From assembly GCA_031402435.1 (NCBI GenBank), contig JANNSJ010000011.1, positions 28,295-92,294 of the forward strand: a stretch of 64,000 nucleotides of DNA. Direction: 5' to 3'. The translations under genes and the position numbers were made by a program. This document shows positions 8,970 through 17,848 of the stretch, in pieces. This stretch comes from UBA11986 sp031402435 (GTDB lineage Bacteria; Bacteroidota; Ignavibacteria; UBA10030; UBA6906). Each line of letters starts with the position of its first letter. The first letter of the stretch is position 1. The notes under the pieces were generated by a model, which worked only from the letters and a program-made list of their open reading frames with translations, ran no database searches and was not told where the DNA came from.

Positions 8970-10988
8970 TTACCAACCACCGCTTGGATTCGGCGGGTAG
9001 ACCGGTTGAATCGTAGCCCACACAGTGGATCCGCTGTTGTCGCCGCTCGACCATTGAATAGTCCTTCCCGGAATAGCATAGCCGCCGGTCATTTGGAATG
9101 TGATCTGTGAGAGTTCAGCCGGTGGCGTGAACATCTCCTGGGTAGTGCCACTCCCTCCAAGATACCGCGTAAACTCTCCTCGGAACCCGAGGCCTAACGT
9201 GCTCGTTCTCCCCGTGGAGTCAAGCTGTCCTGTGATACCGAAAAAAGTTCCTGTTGTAAACTCCCTGGAAAGAAGCGGGGTAATGGCATTCGACCAGCGC
9301 TCGACGATGATGTTCGTGTCGAGAGTGCTACGGTACTGACCGCTTGACTCAAATGTACAGGAGGAATTTGACATGGCATAGATGAATCGCTGGAGCCAGA
9401 AGTTTGTCGGCTTGTGCGGCAATACACGCCAGTTATGAATGTCCGCCCAGAAGTTGAAGTTGAGGGTAATGCGATGCTGCAGCATGCCGACGACATCCGG
9501 ACCGTTCTGGATTCCACGGTAGGTAACGATAAACTGTGCACGCCATTCTGTAAGTTGGATGGTGTTACTCTTGATCCCGCGGACCCTGACAACGACATTT
9601 CCTCCGGATTGTGGTGCAGGGCATTGGATGCGGTTCGGCGCCCAGCTGGTTATTGACAGTGGCGTGTTTCCCAGCGTAATGGTGCCTGCTGCACCAGGAT
9701 TGTCTCCAAACGAACCATCAATGAACACAAGGGTATCGCCGGGAATAAATGGAGGGATAGCCCATTGGATGGTCGGTGCAAGCAACGTTGGTTCACCGCC
9801 ATACCCAAAGAACGGTGTCGCGACAAGATTCGTAACCCCTCTGTTACTGGAATGTACATCGAACTGCCTCAGTAACATATCCTCCAAAACATAGGTAATC
9901 TCAAATGGGCGTTGAGGAGGATTTTCATACGGTTCCTGTTGATTGGCACCAAGTAGTCTGTCGAAGAAGAATCGCGCCGCCTTGAAACCTTCTTGGCCGT
10001 CAATGTTGTTGGTCCACCCCACATACACTCCCGCGTTTTTTGCAACGCACGCAGCTTTGAAGGCCGCGCTTGTTGTCGCGTTGCTCTGACAGGCATTGAA
10101 AAACACGAGACTGTTCGTTCCGAAGGACATGTACTGCCGAACAAAGTCGGCTGTGATCGCATAATGTATTTCCCTGTTGTCGCCGAAGAAGTTGTTGTTG
10201 TGCAACGCCCTGTACCAGCACAATCGCGCAGGGTTGCTCGAAAGGTCAGCATTGAATCGTGCTTCATTTGCCGCCGTGACCTCATCGCTCGTCCATATTC
10301 CGTACGCGGTTATAGTGTCTCCGTTTGGCTGGGTGTTTCTCGTCTTCCCCCAGCTACCGTGCGAGCTAAAATAGAAAACACCGTCCCCTTGAACGAGCTT
10401 CAGACCATCAACGGAAGCAGTACCAACCGGAGGAGGGCCATACCCGACCGCATCGAACCAGGTACGCAGTGTGTTGACAGTGCCTTCTCCTCCAGACCCA
10501 TCATTCGGTTCAAACGCAGGACCCAGTGCATTGAGGAGTCGGACACGTTGATTGGACGGGAGTTTGGCCAATGGCCCACGCGGAGACTTCAGGCGACGGG
10601 GCGCTTCCCTCCTCGCACTTAAACTATCTGGAGCACCTGTCCCATCAGACACAATAAAGAGTCTTCCGTCCTTGAATCGTGCCCAGATACTCCGTGAATC
10701 AGAAGTATCGGAGGCTTCGTATGTTTCCGGATGCGACCGGAAATATTGCAGGATCATGGTATAGACGGCCGGATTGTTGTAATCAAGACTATCTGCAAAA
10801 GCATTGAAGTCGCCAAGTGCAACAAGCCTCAATGAATCGGTAACCGTACCGCCGCCCCCTCCTCCACCATTTCCCGGGTCCACGATACCCGGTTCATCTT
10901 CTTTACATCCACCACTCAACACAATCGCGAGAGCGACGATGCAACCCAACGCAGTTGATACTTTGAAAAGTGAACGCGGAATTTTCAT
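8970..10988 (-). CDS. Caspase-like (clan CD) lipoprotein with TIG/IPT domain
   Basis: A 672-residue lipoprotein: lipobox LSGGC (Cys28), then a glycine-rich linker. A caspase-like fold contains the dyad His210 (YFSSHGSW) and Cys300 (FFNACQSNAT), the SHG/NACxS pattern of CHAT, gingipain-like and metacaspase-type peptidases. A TIG/IPT beta-sandwich follows (about residues 425-505, PTIQWAIPPFIPGDTL onward), then a C-terminal beta-rich region of unknown type. The start at 10988 was chosen over a frame open to 11039 because GAGGTAAAT precedes it and the signal peptide begins there. It probably acts in the periplasm or at the outer membrane. The substrate is unknown. Confidence 0.82.
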   Translation of the reverse strand: MKIPRSLFKVSTALGCIVALAIVLSGGCKEDEPGIVDPGNGGGGGGGTVTDSLRLVALGDFNAFADSLDYNNPAVYTMILQYFRSHPETYEASDTSDSRSIWARFKDGRLFIVSDGTGAPDSLSARREAPRRLKSPRGPLAKLPSNQRVRLLNALGPAFEPNDGSGGEGTVNTLRTWFDAVGYGPPPVGTASVDGLKLVQGDGVFYFSSHGSWGKTRNTQPNGDTITAYGIWTSDEVTAANEARFNADLSSNPARLCWYRALHNNNFFGDNREIHYAITADFVRQYMSFGTNSLVFFNACQSNATTSAAFKAACVAKNAGVYVGWTNNIDGQEGFKAARFFFDRLLGANQQEPYENPPQRPFEITYVLEDMLLRQFDVHSSNRGVTNLVATPFFGYGGEPTLLAPTIQWAIPPFIPGDTLVFIDGSFGDNPGAAGTITLGNTPLSITSWAPNRIQCPAPQSGGNVVVRVRGIKSNTIQLTEWRAQFIVTYRGIQNGPDVVGMLQHRITLNFNFWADIHNWRVLPHKPTNFWLQRFIYAMSNSSCTFESSGQYRSTLDTNIIVERWSNAITPLLSREFTTGTFFGITGQLDSTGRTSTLGLGFRGEFTRYLGGSGTTQEMFTPPAELSQITFQMTGGYAIPGRTIQWSSGDNSGSTVWATIQPVYPPNPSGGW

Positions 10989-11181
10989 ATTTACCTCAGA
11001 TAGGAATGATGCAAGAACAGACTGATCGTAAGAAACCAATCATCCACAGGGATTATGGTCAGTCTCAGAAAACCAAATAACGTGGAGACAATCAATTACC
11101 TGAATAGGTAGTTTTAATATCCTTCAAATGGGAAGAGATTGAGAGGGCGAGAATGAGAACGCTCGTCACTCTTTGCGGACA

Positions 11182-11847
11182 CTATACAAGCCGCTCCTTA
11201 AAAGCTTTTGCAACTGCACCACTGCGGGATTGAACATGAAGCTTGCTGTAGATATTCCGGAGGTGCATGTTGATGGTGTGAGGACTGACGGACAAACGGT
11301 CGGCAATCTCTTTCTGGATAAGATCTTCTGTGAGAAGGTTGAGAATCTCTTTCTCCCGGCGGGAGAGGCCATAGTCCCCTTTGGGAAGAGAGATGGACGT
11401 AAACATCTCCAACACTTTCCTTGCAATATGAGGATTGATGGGAGCTCCTCCGGCGAGGATGGATTTCAGCGAGTCGACAATTGCTTCGAGTGATGAACTC
11501 TTGTGCAGGTACCCTGTCGCACCCGCGGCAATGGCTTCAAAAACGTTTTCATTGTCTTCAAACACTGTTAATGCCACAACCTGGGTTGACGGGGCCATGG
11601 CCTTGATTCGCCTGATCGCTTCGATGCCATTCATACCCGGCAGGCCGATGTCCATCAGAATGATCTCGGGCGGTGAGAACTCTTCAAGCTCTACAAGTGC
11701 CGGCTCGGCAGCCCCGAAATTCCGTTCTGCGATAAACGCATCGGAGAGATTAAGCAGTGAGACCAGTTGCCGCCTGAAGGCAACGTTGTCCTCGACGATC
11801 CACATGGTATGCTTCTCTGTGCCTGTATGTTTTGCTGCTTGAGACAT
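11182..11847 (-). CDS. NarL/FixJ-type response regulator
   Basis: A 221-residue two-domain regulator. The receiver domain (about 10-130) has WIVEDN acidic residues, the phospho-acceptor in ILMDIGLPGMNG, and the conserved Thr and Lys (ALTVFED, LHKSS). A LuxR-type helix-turn-helix (about 155-218) has LSRREKEILNLL and EIADRLSVSPHTINMHLRNI. It is read 50 bases after the propeller histidine kinase and should be its partner, converting phosphorylation into DNA binding. The ATG at 11847 is preferred to an upstream TTG at 11862. Confidence 0.92.
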   Translation of the reverse strand: MSQAAKHTGTEKHTMWIVEDNVAFRRQLVSLLNLSDAFIAERNFGAAEPALVELEEFSPPEIILMDIGLPGMNGIEAIRRIKAMAPSTQVVALTVFEDNENVFEAIAAGATGYLHKSSSLEAIVDSLKSILAGGAPINPHIARKVLEMFTSISLPKGDYGLSRREKEILNLLTEDLIQKEIADRLSVSPHTINMHLRNIYSKLHVQSRSGAVAKAFKERLV

Positions 11848-11897
11848 ATCGGTTATCAACAACGTAGGTGATCCGTTCGTGTGATGCTATTACCTGT

Positions 11898-14800
11898 TCA
11901 CGCTATTCTCGCTTCCAATTCAAGGGTGCATCCTGTTCCCGGAGTGCTCAAGATTCGTAGCGTAGCCCCAATGTGTCGGGCTCGACTGTGCATGTTGACA
12001 AGACCATTCCCCTGGGATTCCTTTCCGGGGTCAAAACCGAGCCCATCGTCCCGGAGTGTAAGTGTCAATGTGTTATCATGAACACTGATAGTGATGATCA
12101 CAGAACCCGCTTGCGCGTGCCTAACAATATTGTTAAGGGCCTCCTTGTAGATGAGGAACATATTCCGTTTGAAATCCAGACTCACTTTTTCCGGAAGTTC
12201 ACGCTCGGGTGCTGAAAAGCTGTAGTCAATCGTCTTGAACAACCGCGCCGCCTCATGTTTCATGCGCGCAACAAACTCCTTGAGAGTATCATTCCTCGGG
12301 TTGAGCATCCAGACGATATCACGCATCAGCTCCTGTGTCTTCAATGCAATCCCGCCGATGTCATCTACCTGATCGAGCACCTCCGGAGAAGCTTGCCGCT
12401 GTTGGCGAATCACCTGACTCGCGATAACGATGGCGCTCAGGTTGGTGCCGATATCGTCGTGCAAGTCCCGGCCAATCCGTTGGCGCAGACGTTCCACTTT
12501 CAACACTTGATTCAGCCGGTAGCGATAGAGGCCATACAGTCCCGCTGCAACGGTAACGACGATGAATCCCTGGAACCACCACGTCATCCAATATGGCGGT
12601 GCGATAATAATGGCAAGGGTTGTTCCCGTTTCGTTCCAGACCCCGTCATTGTTGGAGCCCCGAACCCGAAAGACATATCGTCCGGGATTGAGATGCGTGT
12701 ACGAAGCATATCGGCGCGTGCCTGATTTTACCCAATCCTTGTCAAAACCTTCAAGCATGTACGCGTACTGATTGCGTTCGGGAAATGTATAATCAAGCGC
12801 TACGAACTCAAAAGAGAAGAAGTCGGCTTCATAGGTAAGGTTGATTGTGCGATCCTCTCCCTCGCCCGGAATCGGAAAGGGTTTGTCGAACACGCGAACA
12901 CTTGTAATAACGACCGGTGGAATGTTCATGTTTTCCGAAATACTATCCGGATGAAACACGTTGAAGCCATTCGTTCCACCAAAATAGAGCTTGCCATCTT
13001 TTCCTTTGTGGCTGGATCCGGACCAGAAGAAATTGCTCTGGAGTCCATCCTCGACTGTGTATGTTCTGAACGATTCAGTGTTCGGATCAAACCGGGCAAG
13101 GCCTTTCTCGGTCGCAATCCAGATTCTTCCGCGGGCATCTGATTGCATCGCTTTAACATAATTGCTGGGCAGACCATCGATCTCCATATACCAGGAATAG
13201 CTATCCGACTGTCGATCAAATCGCGCAAAGCCGCTTCCCCACGTACCAAGGTACAGTGTGTCGCTTACCTCACAGAAAGTGCGGATAGAAGGATTCAAAA
13301 GCGCTGTCTGCCGCGGGTCCGCATATATTCTGACTGCGCCCTGCGTTACCGGATCAACGCGAACGATGTACGGAAGATAGAATGTCCCCAACCAAAGAAA
13401 ACCCGGCCGGTCCTGATACATCGCCCACACTCCAGGGGCAATTTGATGTGAATCGGCTTTGAGCACCCACGGGACAAACTTGTGAAGGGCAGAATCAAGG
13501 ATGAATGCCCCCTTCGAATCGGTGCCTGCGAGCAAACGACCCTCCCTCGTCTCGTATATCACCTTAATTGCACCGCCAGCCATACGTGCACTGACCCCGA
13601 GCAAAGGGTAGGGAACAAATCCATCCACGTCCGGCTCATAACGTCTGGCCACGCCATCGGCACCGCCAATCCAGATTTCGCCATTTCGGCGCTGGTACAA
13701 AGCAAGGACTCCATTATTCCCCAGGCTGCGTTGCACCCGCGGATCGTGCCTGTACTGACGAAGGGAGCCCTCCCCTTTTTCCCTGCGAAACAATCCGTCT
13801 TCAGTTCCAATCCACAGGCCTCCATTTTTTGCCTCAAGCAGAGAGAAGACGTTCCGGGCATGCAGCCCCCCCTTTTTGTCCGGCTCATACGCAACATGAG
13901 CGAACCTTTGCTGATGAGAATCGAAACGATTGACCCCGCCTCGGTACGTGCCCACCCACAGGGCCCCCCTCCGGTCAACACAAATGGAATACACGCGGTC
14001 TCCGCTCAGTCCGTCTGCACTCCCCTCATCTTTGTAGTGCATGAGGTTCCCGGACACATGATCGAGCTTGTCCAATCCTGAAAACGTCCCGATCCACATC
14101 TGTTGCCGATGATCTTCAGCAAAGGTGAGTACTCGTTGGTCCGAGAGAGTCTTCCGGTCATCAACGCCCGGTCCGTACTGCTCCACCGTTTGAAAGTCAA
14201 CATTGATTCGTAACAAGCCGGCGGGGAAAGCGCTGACAAAAATATCTCCCCAGGATGATTGGCACAAAGCGCTGATTTTGTGACCTGTTATCAATGCCCG
14301 TTCATGAATGAGCGTGTCCCGCAGTATGGAAAAAACGTTGAGACCTGCCGAGGAACCGACGAGCAAACGTTTTTTATTATAGAGCATTACATTCGCGGGA
14401 ACCCATGGTTCCACGCCGGTGAAGATGCGTACCGGTGCATTATCCGTTCCATATTTGAACAAGCCGTTACTGGTTGAGATCAACACGTTGGAATCCTCCC
14501 ACTCACACATCGTCGCGTCTCCCCTTGCAAGATTGAGCCGGCGGAAGGTCCTTGTCCCTGGTTCCTTAACAGCCAAGTCACCGGTGCTGCTTATCCACAA
14601 CCTCCCCTTTGAATCCACCATCAGGGTTCTGATCACCCTGGCGGGAAGGGAAGTCGTGTCACGAGGATCGGGCTTGAACACTGTGACGCCATAGCCATCA
14701 TACATGTTCAAGCCATCCTCGGTGCCGAACCACATGAAGCCGAGCGAGTCTTGAGCTATACTGGTGACGATGTCCTGAGAGAGGCCGTTCTCAACGCCGA

Positions 14801-14900
14801 TGTGTTGGAACTTCACTTGCTGGGCTGTGAGTGTTGATGCGAGCAGAGCGGGCACAAGATACAGTGCGAGATTCGCTGCTTGGAGAATCCGGTTCTTCAT
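11898..14900 (-). CDS. Propeller-type sensor histidine kinase (HisKA_3)
   Basis: A 1000-residue sensor. It has a signal or anchor segment (MKNRILQAANLALYLVPALL), a long series of Reg_prop blades (IAQDSLGFMWFGTEDGLNMYDG and many W-IGT variants) forming two periplasmic beta-propellers, and a Y_Y_Y domain (about 680-750). After a membrane segment (about 772-792) come HisKA_3 with phospho-His814 in GRDLHDDIGTNL, and a HATPase_c domain (N-box EALNNIVRHA, G1 DDGLGFD). In Bacteroidota such receptors often sense oligosaccharides, but no glycan genes are near. Signalling to the NarL regulator just downstream is expected. Other possible starts are ATG 14918 and TTG 14927. Confidence 0.93.
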   Translation of the reverse strand: MKNRILQAANLALYLVPALLASTLTAQQVKFQHIGVENGLSQDIVTSIAQDSLGFMWFGTEDGLNMYDGYGVTVFKPDPRDTTSLPARVIRTLMVDSKGRLWISSTGDLAVKEPGTRTFRRLNLARGDATMCEWEDSNVLISTSNGLFKYGTDNAPVRIFTGVEPWVPANVMLYNKKRLLVGSSAGLNVFSILRDTLIHERALITGHKISALCQSSWGDIFVSAFPAGLLRINVDFQTVEQYGPGVDDRKTLSDQRVLTFAEDHRQQMWIGTFSGLDKLDHVSGNLMHYKDEGSADGLSGDRVYSICVDRRGALWVGTYRGGVNRFDSHQQRFAHVAYEPDKKGGLHARNVFSLLEAKNGGLWIGTEDGLFRREKGEGSLRQYRHDPRVQRSLGNNGVLALYQRRNGEIWIGGADGVARRYEPDVDGFVPYPLLGVSARMAGGAIKVIYETREGRLLAGTDSKGAFILDSALHKFVPWVLKADSHQIAPGVWAMYQDRPGFLWLGTFYLPYIVRVDPVTQGAVRIYADPRQTALLNPSIRTFCEVSDTLYLGTWGSGFARFDRQSDSYSWYMEIDGLPSNYVKAMQSDARGRIWIATEKGLARFDPNTESFRTYTVEDGLQSNFFWSGSSHKGKDGKLYFGGTNGFNVFHPDSISENMNIPPVVITSVRVFDKPFPIPGEGEDRTINLTYEADFFSFEFVALDYTFPERNQYAYMLEGFDKDWVKSGTRRYASYTHLNPGRYVFRVRGSNNDGVWNETGTTLAIIIAPPYWMTWWFQGFIVVTVAAGLYGLYRYRLNQVLKVERLRQRIGRDLHDDIGTNLSAIVIASQVIRQQRQASPEVLDQVDDIGGIALKTQELMRDIVWMLNPRNDTLKEFVARMKHEAARLFKTIDYSFSAPERELPEKVSLDFKRNMFLIYKEALNNIVRHAQAGSVIITISVHDNTLTLTLRDDGLGFDPGKESQGNGLVNMHSRARHIGATLRILSTPGTGCTLELEARIA

Positions 14901-15081
14901 GGCTGGAAGGGTTTGCATAGCCGCCAATCTATTAGATCAATTGTTTACATACAAGTGGAGATTGTCCTATAGAAATCGAGGTGAGGAAGGAACCCTGATG
15001 CAGTTGTACAACTACGCGTGGTTTGCAGGTTTGGGATGGCGTTCGGGATAATATGGAAAATGGGGGCGCAGCGGAATAAGA

Positions 15082-15110
15082 ATGGTGGCAGACAGAGACA
15101 CTGCCACCAT
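15082..15110 (-). terminator. Terminator-like hairpin
   Basis: A perfect 10-bp inverted repeat, ATGGTGGCAG (15082-15091) with CTGCCACCAT (15101-15110), has a 9-base loop. It lies 22 bases beyond the stop of the small membrane protein on the minus strand. Only a weak T-rich tail (TTCTTATT) follows, so intrinsic termination is plausible but not certain. Confidence 0.55.
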
Positions 15111-15131
15111 CCCTTGAAAAAGACGATCTCT

Positions 15132-15482
15132 TCAGACCTTCTTCTCTTCACCCTCACCAGGGAACGACCCGCATCGCCGTCGCCATTCCTCTTTGAACTT
15201 CTCGCGCTCTTCGGGCGTCATGGCCGCGAGTTTCTCCTCGAAGCGATGTCTCCATCGATTATGACCCCAGCCATTGCCGTGTCCCCATCTTCCCCACCCT
15301 CTGAACAGGATGTGTGAGAGCACCAGCAATCCCACCGACTGCCAGAACGTAAGCACCGGACCCTTGAACAACTCGGGGATGAGTGCATTCCACAATCCCA
15401 TCACCACAAATCCAATCACCAACGATCCAACGATCAACAAGCAAATCATCTTTAATGCTTTGAACGCCCATCGACCTCTCAT
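15132..15482 (-). CDS. Small membrane protein linked to an ECF sigma factor
   Basis: A 116-residue protein with two membrane segments (about 9-32 and 43-60). A Trp/Gly/His-rich linker (RGWGRWGHGNGWGHNRW) and a charged helical tail with MTPEEREKFKEEWRRR follow. It begins 9 bases after the ECF sigma factor and has a strong site (AGGAGG) before its ATG. Position suggests an anti-sigma or sensor role, but it has no recognisable anti-sigma domain. The His-rich stretch could bind metal. Function unknown. Confidence 0.75.
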   Translation of the reverse strand: MRGRWAFKALKMICLLIVGSLVIGFVVMGLWNALIPELFKGPVLTFWQSVGLLVLSHILFRGWGRWGHGNGWGHNRWRHRFEEKLAAMTPEEREKFKEEWRRRCGSFPGEGEEKKV

Positions 15483-15491
15483 AACATCCTC

Positions 15492-16154
15492 CTATAAGTT
15501 TTGAAAATCATCGTACAATTCCTGCAAGTTCTCTCTGAGATGAAGCACAGCATACCGTTTCCGTGAGAGAAGCGTGTTGATACCTTCACCGGTCATCTCC
15601 GCCATCTCCTTGAAGCTTCTTCCCTCCAGTTCGTGCATCACAAATACTTCCCGTTGCTCCTCCGGCAACTCCTCGAGCGCGTCAGCGAGTTCCGTCCACA
15701 CCAGCGACCGGGCGTACACCTCATCCGGATTTTGTGACGGATCATAGAGAATGTCCTCGAGATTCAGCGGAGCTCCCGTCTCTTCGTCTTCGATGGTCGG
15801 TCCACCCGGTTTCTGCCTTCTGTACCAGTCGATGATCTTGTTCCGCGCAACAGTAAAGAGCCACGAGGTTAACTTTTCAATCGGTTCCGTAACGCTGTAG
15901 CTTGCAACGAGCTGGTAGAAGACATCCTGCAGGATGTCTTCAGCATCCTCCTCTGTCCGCACGCGCCGCCGTATGAAATCGAACAGCCGCTTCCGTTCAT
16001 TCCGAACGGCAGCTTCTGTTGAAGCATTACGATCTGCAGGTATGAGTATCTCCGTCGGCAACGAGGTTCTCTTTACTGTATAGGACGAACAATGCACAGA
16101 AATATTGTAAACAAAGAACCCGGCAATCGTCAGGTCGCCGGGTTGAACACACAT
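15492..16154 (-). CDS. ECF-family RNA polymerase sigma factor
   Basis: An extracytoplasmic-function sigma-70 factor. Region 2 (RLFDFIRRRVRTEEDAEDIL, then LTSWLFTVARNKIIDWYRRQ) binds core and the -10 element. Region 4 (ADALEELPEEQREVFVMHEL, then SFKEMAEMTGEGINTLLSRKR) binds the -35. The acidic linker between them is long. The ATG at 16154 gives 220 residues, but its first 30 codons are not family-like. A TTG at 16061 preceded by AAAGAGAA is a credible true start. It is coupled to the small membrane protein downstream, which may control it. Confidence 0.9.
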   Translation of the reverse strand: MCVQPGDLTIAGFFVYNISVHCSSYTVKRTSLPTEILIPADRNASTEAAVRNERKRLFDFIRRRVRTEEDAEDILQDVFYQLVASYSVTEPIEKLTSWLFTVARNKIIDWYRRQKPGGPTIEDEETGAPLNLEDILYDPSQNPDEVYARSLVWTELADALEELPEEQREVFVMHELEGRSFKEMAEMTGEGINTLLSRKRYAVLHLRENLQELYDDFQNL

Positions 16155-16185
16155 GTGATGCTGGATTAACGGGGTTTGGGTATCC

Positions 16186-17697
16186 TCAACTCATCCAGTT
16201 CACTTGCGATTCGGGATTCCACTTCGTTGTTGTTTTCTTCGGCTTGGTGAAGAACTCAATCGAACTCTTCCCGGTGATATCCCCCGCTCCAAACTTTGAG
16301 TCGTTCCATCCGCCGAACGAGAAGGGTTCTCTCGGTACCGGCACACCAATATTCACACCGATCATTCCTGCACTTGCATGTTCAGCGAAGTAACGGGCAG
16401 CGCCACCGCTTTGCGTGAACACCGATGCGGCGTTGCCATAGGGACTCGCGTTCTCGATCTTCAGCGCTTCATCAACCGTCTTCGCCCGCATAATGGCGAG
16501 AACCGGTCCGAAGACTTCCTCCTGCGCGATCTTCATGTCGGGACGAACGTAGTCGATCACGGTCGGACCAACGTAGTATCCGTCCTCCTTGCCTTCGACT
16601 TTCGCTCCGCGCCCATCAACGAGAACCTTTGCACCCTGCTGTTCAGCTTCGGTGATATAGCGTTCGATGCGTTCCATCGCTGCCTTTGAGATAACAGCGC
16701 CAAGGTTCTTTCCCGGAATAATCTTTTTGGACTCGTCGCACAGCCGCTTGATGATATGATCGCTTGCGCCAACAGCAACCATCGCCGATGCCGCCATGCA
16801 CCGCTGACCCGCGCAACCGGACATGGATGCAGCAACGTTTGTGGCGGTCATCTCTTCGTGGGCATCAGGCAGAACAACAAGGTGGTTCTTTGCGCCGCCG
16901 AGACACAAAGCCCGCTTGAGATGAGACGTTGCACGGATGTACACAAGCTTGGCAACTTTCGTTGAGCCTACAAATGTCAGCGCCTGAATCAGGGGATTGT
17001 CACAGATTGCTTCAACGGCAGCTTGCCCACCATGAACGATATTGAACACGCCGTCTGGCAGGCCGGCTTCCTTCAAAAGCTCGGCAATGCGGAGTGAGCT
17101 GAGCGGCACAAGCTCGGATGGTTTAAGGACCATCGTGTTGCCGAGAACCAGTGCGTTGGGGATTGTCCAGTTGGGAACCATGTTCGGAAAATTGAATGGC
17201 GTGATGGAAGCAATGACTCCAATAGGATATCGGTCGATGCGACATTCCACTCCCTTGCTCACTTCAAGGATTTCGCCCGCAATCAACTGGGGCATGGAGC
17301 AGGCAAACTCCGTCACTTCAATCGACTTCTCGACCTCCGCCATCGCTTCATTCATGAGCTTCCCATTCTCTTCATGCACAAGCGCGGCAAGTTCCTTTGC
17401 ATGTTTCTCCATCAGCGTCTTGTAACGGAAGAACACTTGCACGCGTTCCTTGATTGGCATTGATGACCATGATGAGAAAGCGGCTTGTGCAGACCGTACG
17501 GCGTCATCAACATCCTGAGCCGTTGAAAGTGGCACGCTGGCAATCTGCTTGCCAATAGAGGGGTTCATCACCGGCAGGAAACCGGATGTTCTTGCCTCGG
17601 TCCAATTGCCTCCAATGTAATTCATGATTGTGCGAGCCCCGTTTGAGCCTGCGGATGTTGTTGATTGAGCTGGGATATTCAGGATGGTGGTGGACAC
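16186..17697 (-). CDS. mmsA: Methylmalonate-semialdehyde dehydrogenase (CoA-acylating)
   Basis: A 503-residue aldehyde dehydrogenase of the MmsA/IolA subfamily, converting (methyl)malonate semialdehyde and CoA to propionyl- or acetyl-CoA, CO2 and NADH. It shows TPFNFPNMVPNWTIPNAL, the nucleotide motif TFVGSTKVAK, catalytic Cys300 in CAGQRCMAAS (a cysteine environment typical of this subfamily), and the C-terminal FGGWNDSKFGAGDITG. A non-conserved extension of about 24 residues precedes the domain. The start is a GTG behind AGAGGAGG. It stands alone, so valine, pyrimidine or inositol catabolism cannot be distinguished from context. Confidence 0.9.
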   Translation of the reverse strand: MSTTILNIPAQSTTSAGSNGARTIMNYIGGNWTEARTSGFLPVMNPSIGKQIASVPLSTAQDVDDAVRSAQAAFSSWSSMPIKERVQVFFRYKTLMEKHAKELAALVHEENGKLMNEAMAEVEKSIEVTEFACSMPQLIAGEILEVSKGVECRIDRYPIGVIASITPFNFPNMVPNWTIPNALVLGNTMVLKPSELVPLSSLRIAELLKEAGLPDGVFNIVHGGQAAVEAICDNPLIQALTFVGSTKVAKLVYIRATSHLKRALCLGGAKNHLVVLPDAHEEMTATNVAASMSGCAGQRCMAASAMVAVGASDHIIKRLCDESKKIIPGKNLGAVISKAAMERIERYITEAEQQGAKVLVDGRGAKVEGKEDGYYVGPTVIDYVRPDMKIAQEEVFGPVLAIMRAKTVDEALKIENASPYGNAASVFTQSGGAARYFAEHASAGMIGVNIGVPVPREPFSFGGWNDSKFGAGDITGKSSIEFFTKPKKTTTKWNPESQVNWMS

Positions 17698-17848
17698 GGT
17701 GTCCTCCTCTGCGGAGATGAAAGGGCGATTTGGTTTTCAATACAACTTATGGAGAGGGGGAGAGAAATGCAAGGCAGCCCCTCCTCCACTTTCCTTGGCA
17801 AAGAGGTGGAGGATTGACAACTCGATTCAGTGAGAAGTGAGTTTGCTG

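Noticed and set aside
9993..10622. 209-codon plus-strand frame
   Set aside because: Shadow of the caspase-like lipoprotein gene on the other strand.
17783..17812. CCTCCAC/GTGGAGG hairpin after the T9SS protein gene
   Set aside because: Stem of only 7 bp with a 16-base loop and no T-run on the minus strand, so not called a terminator.
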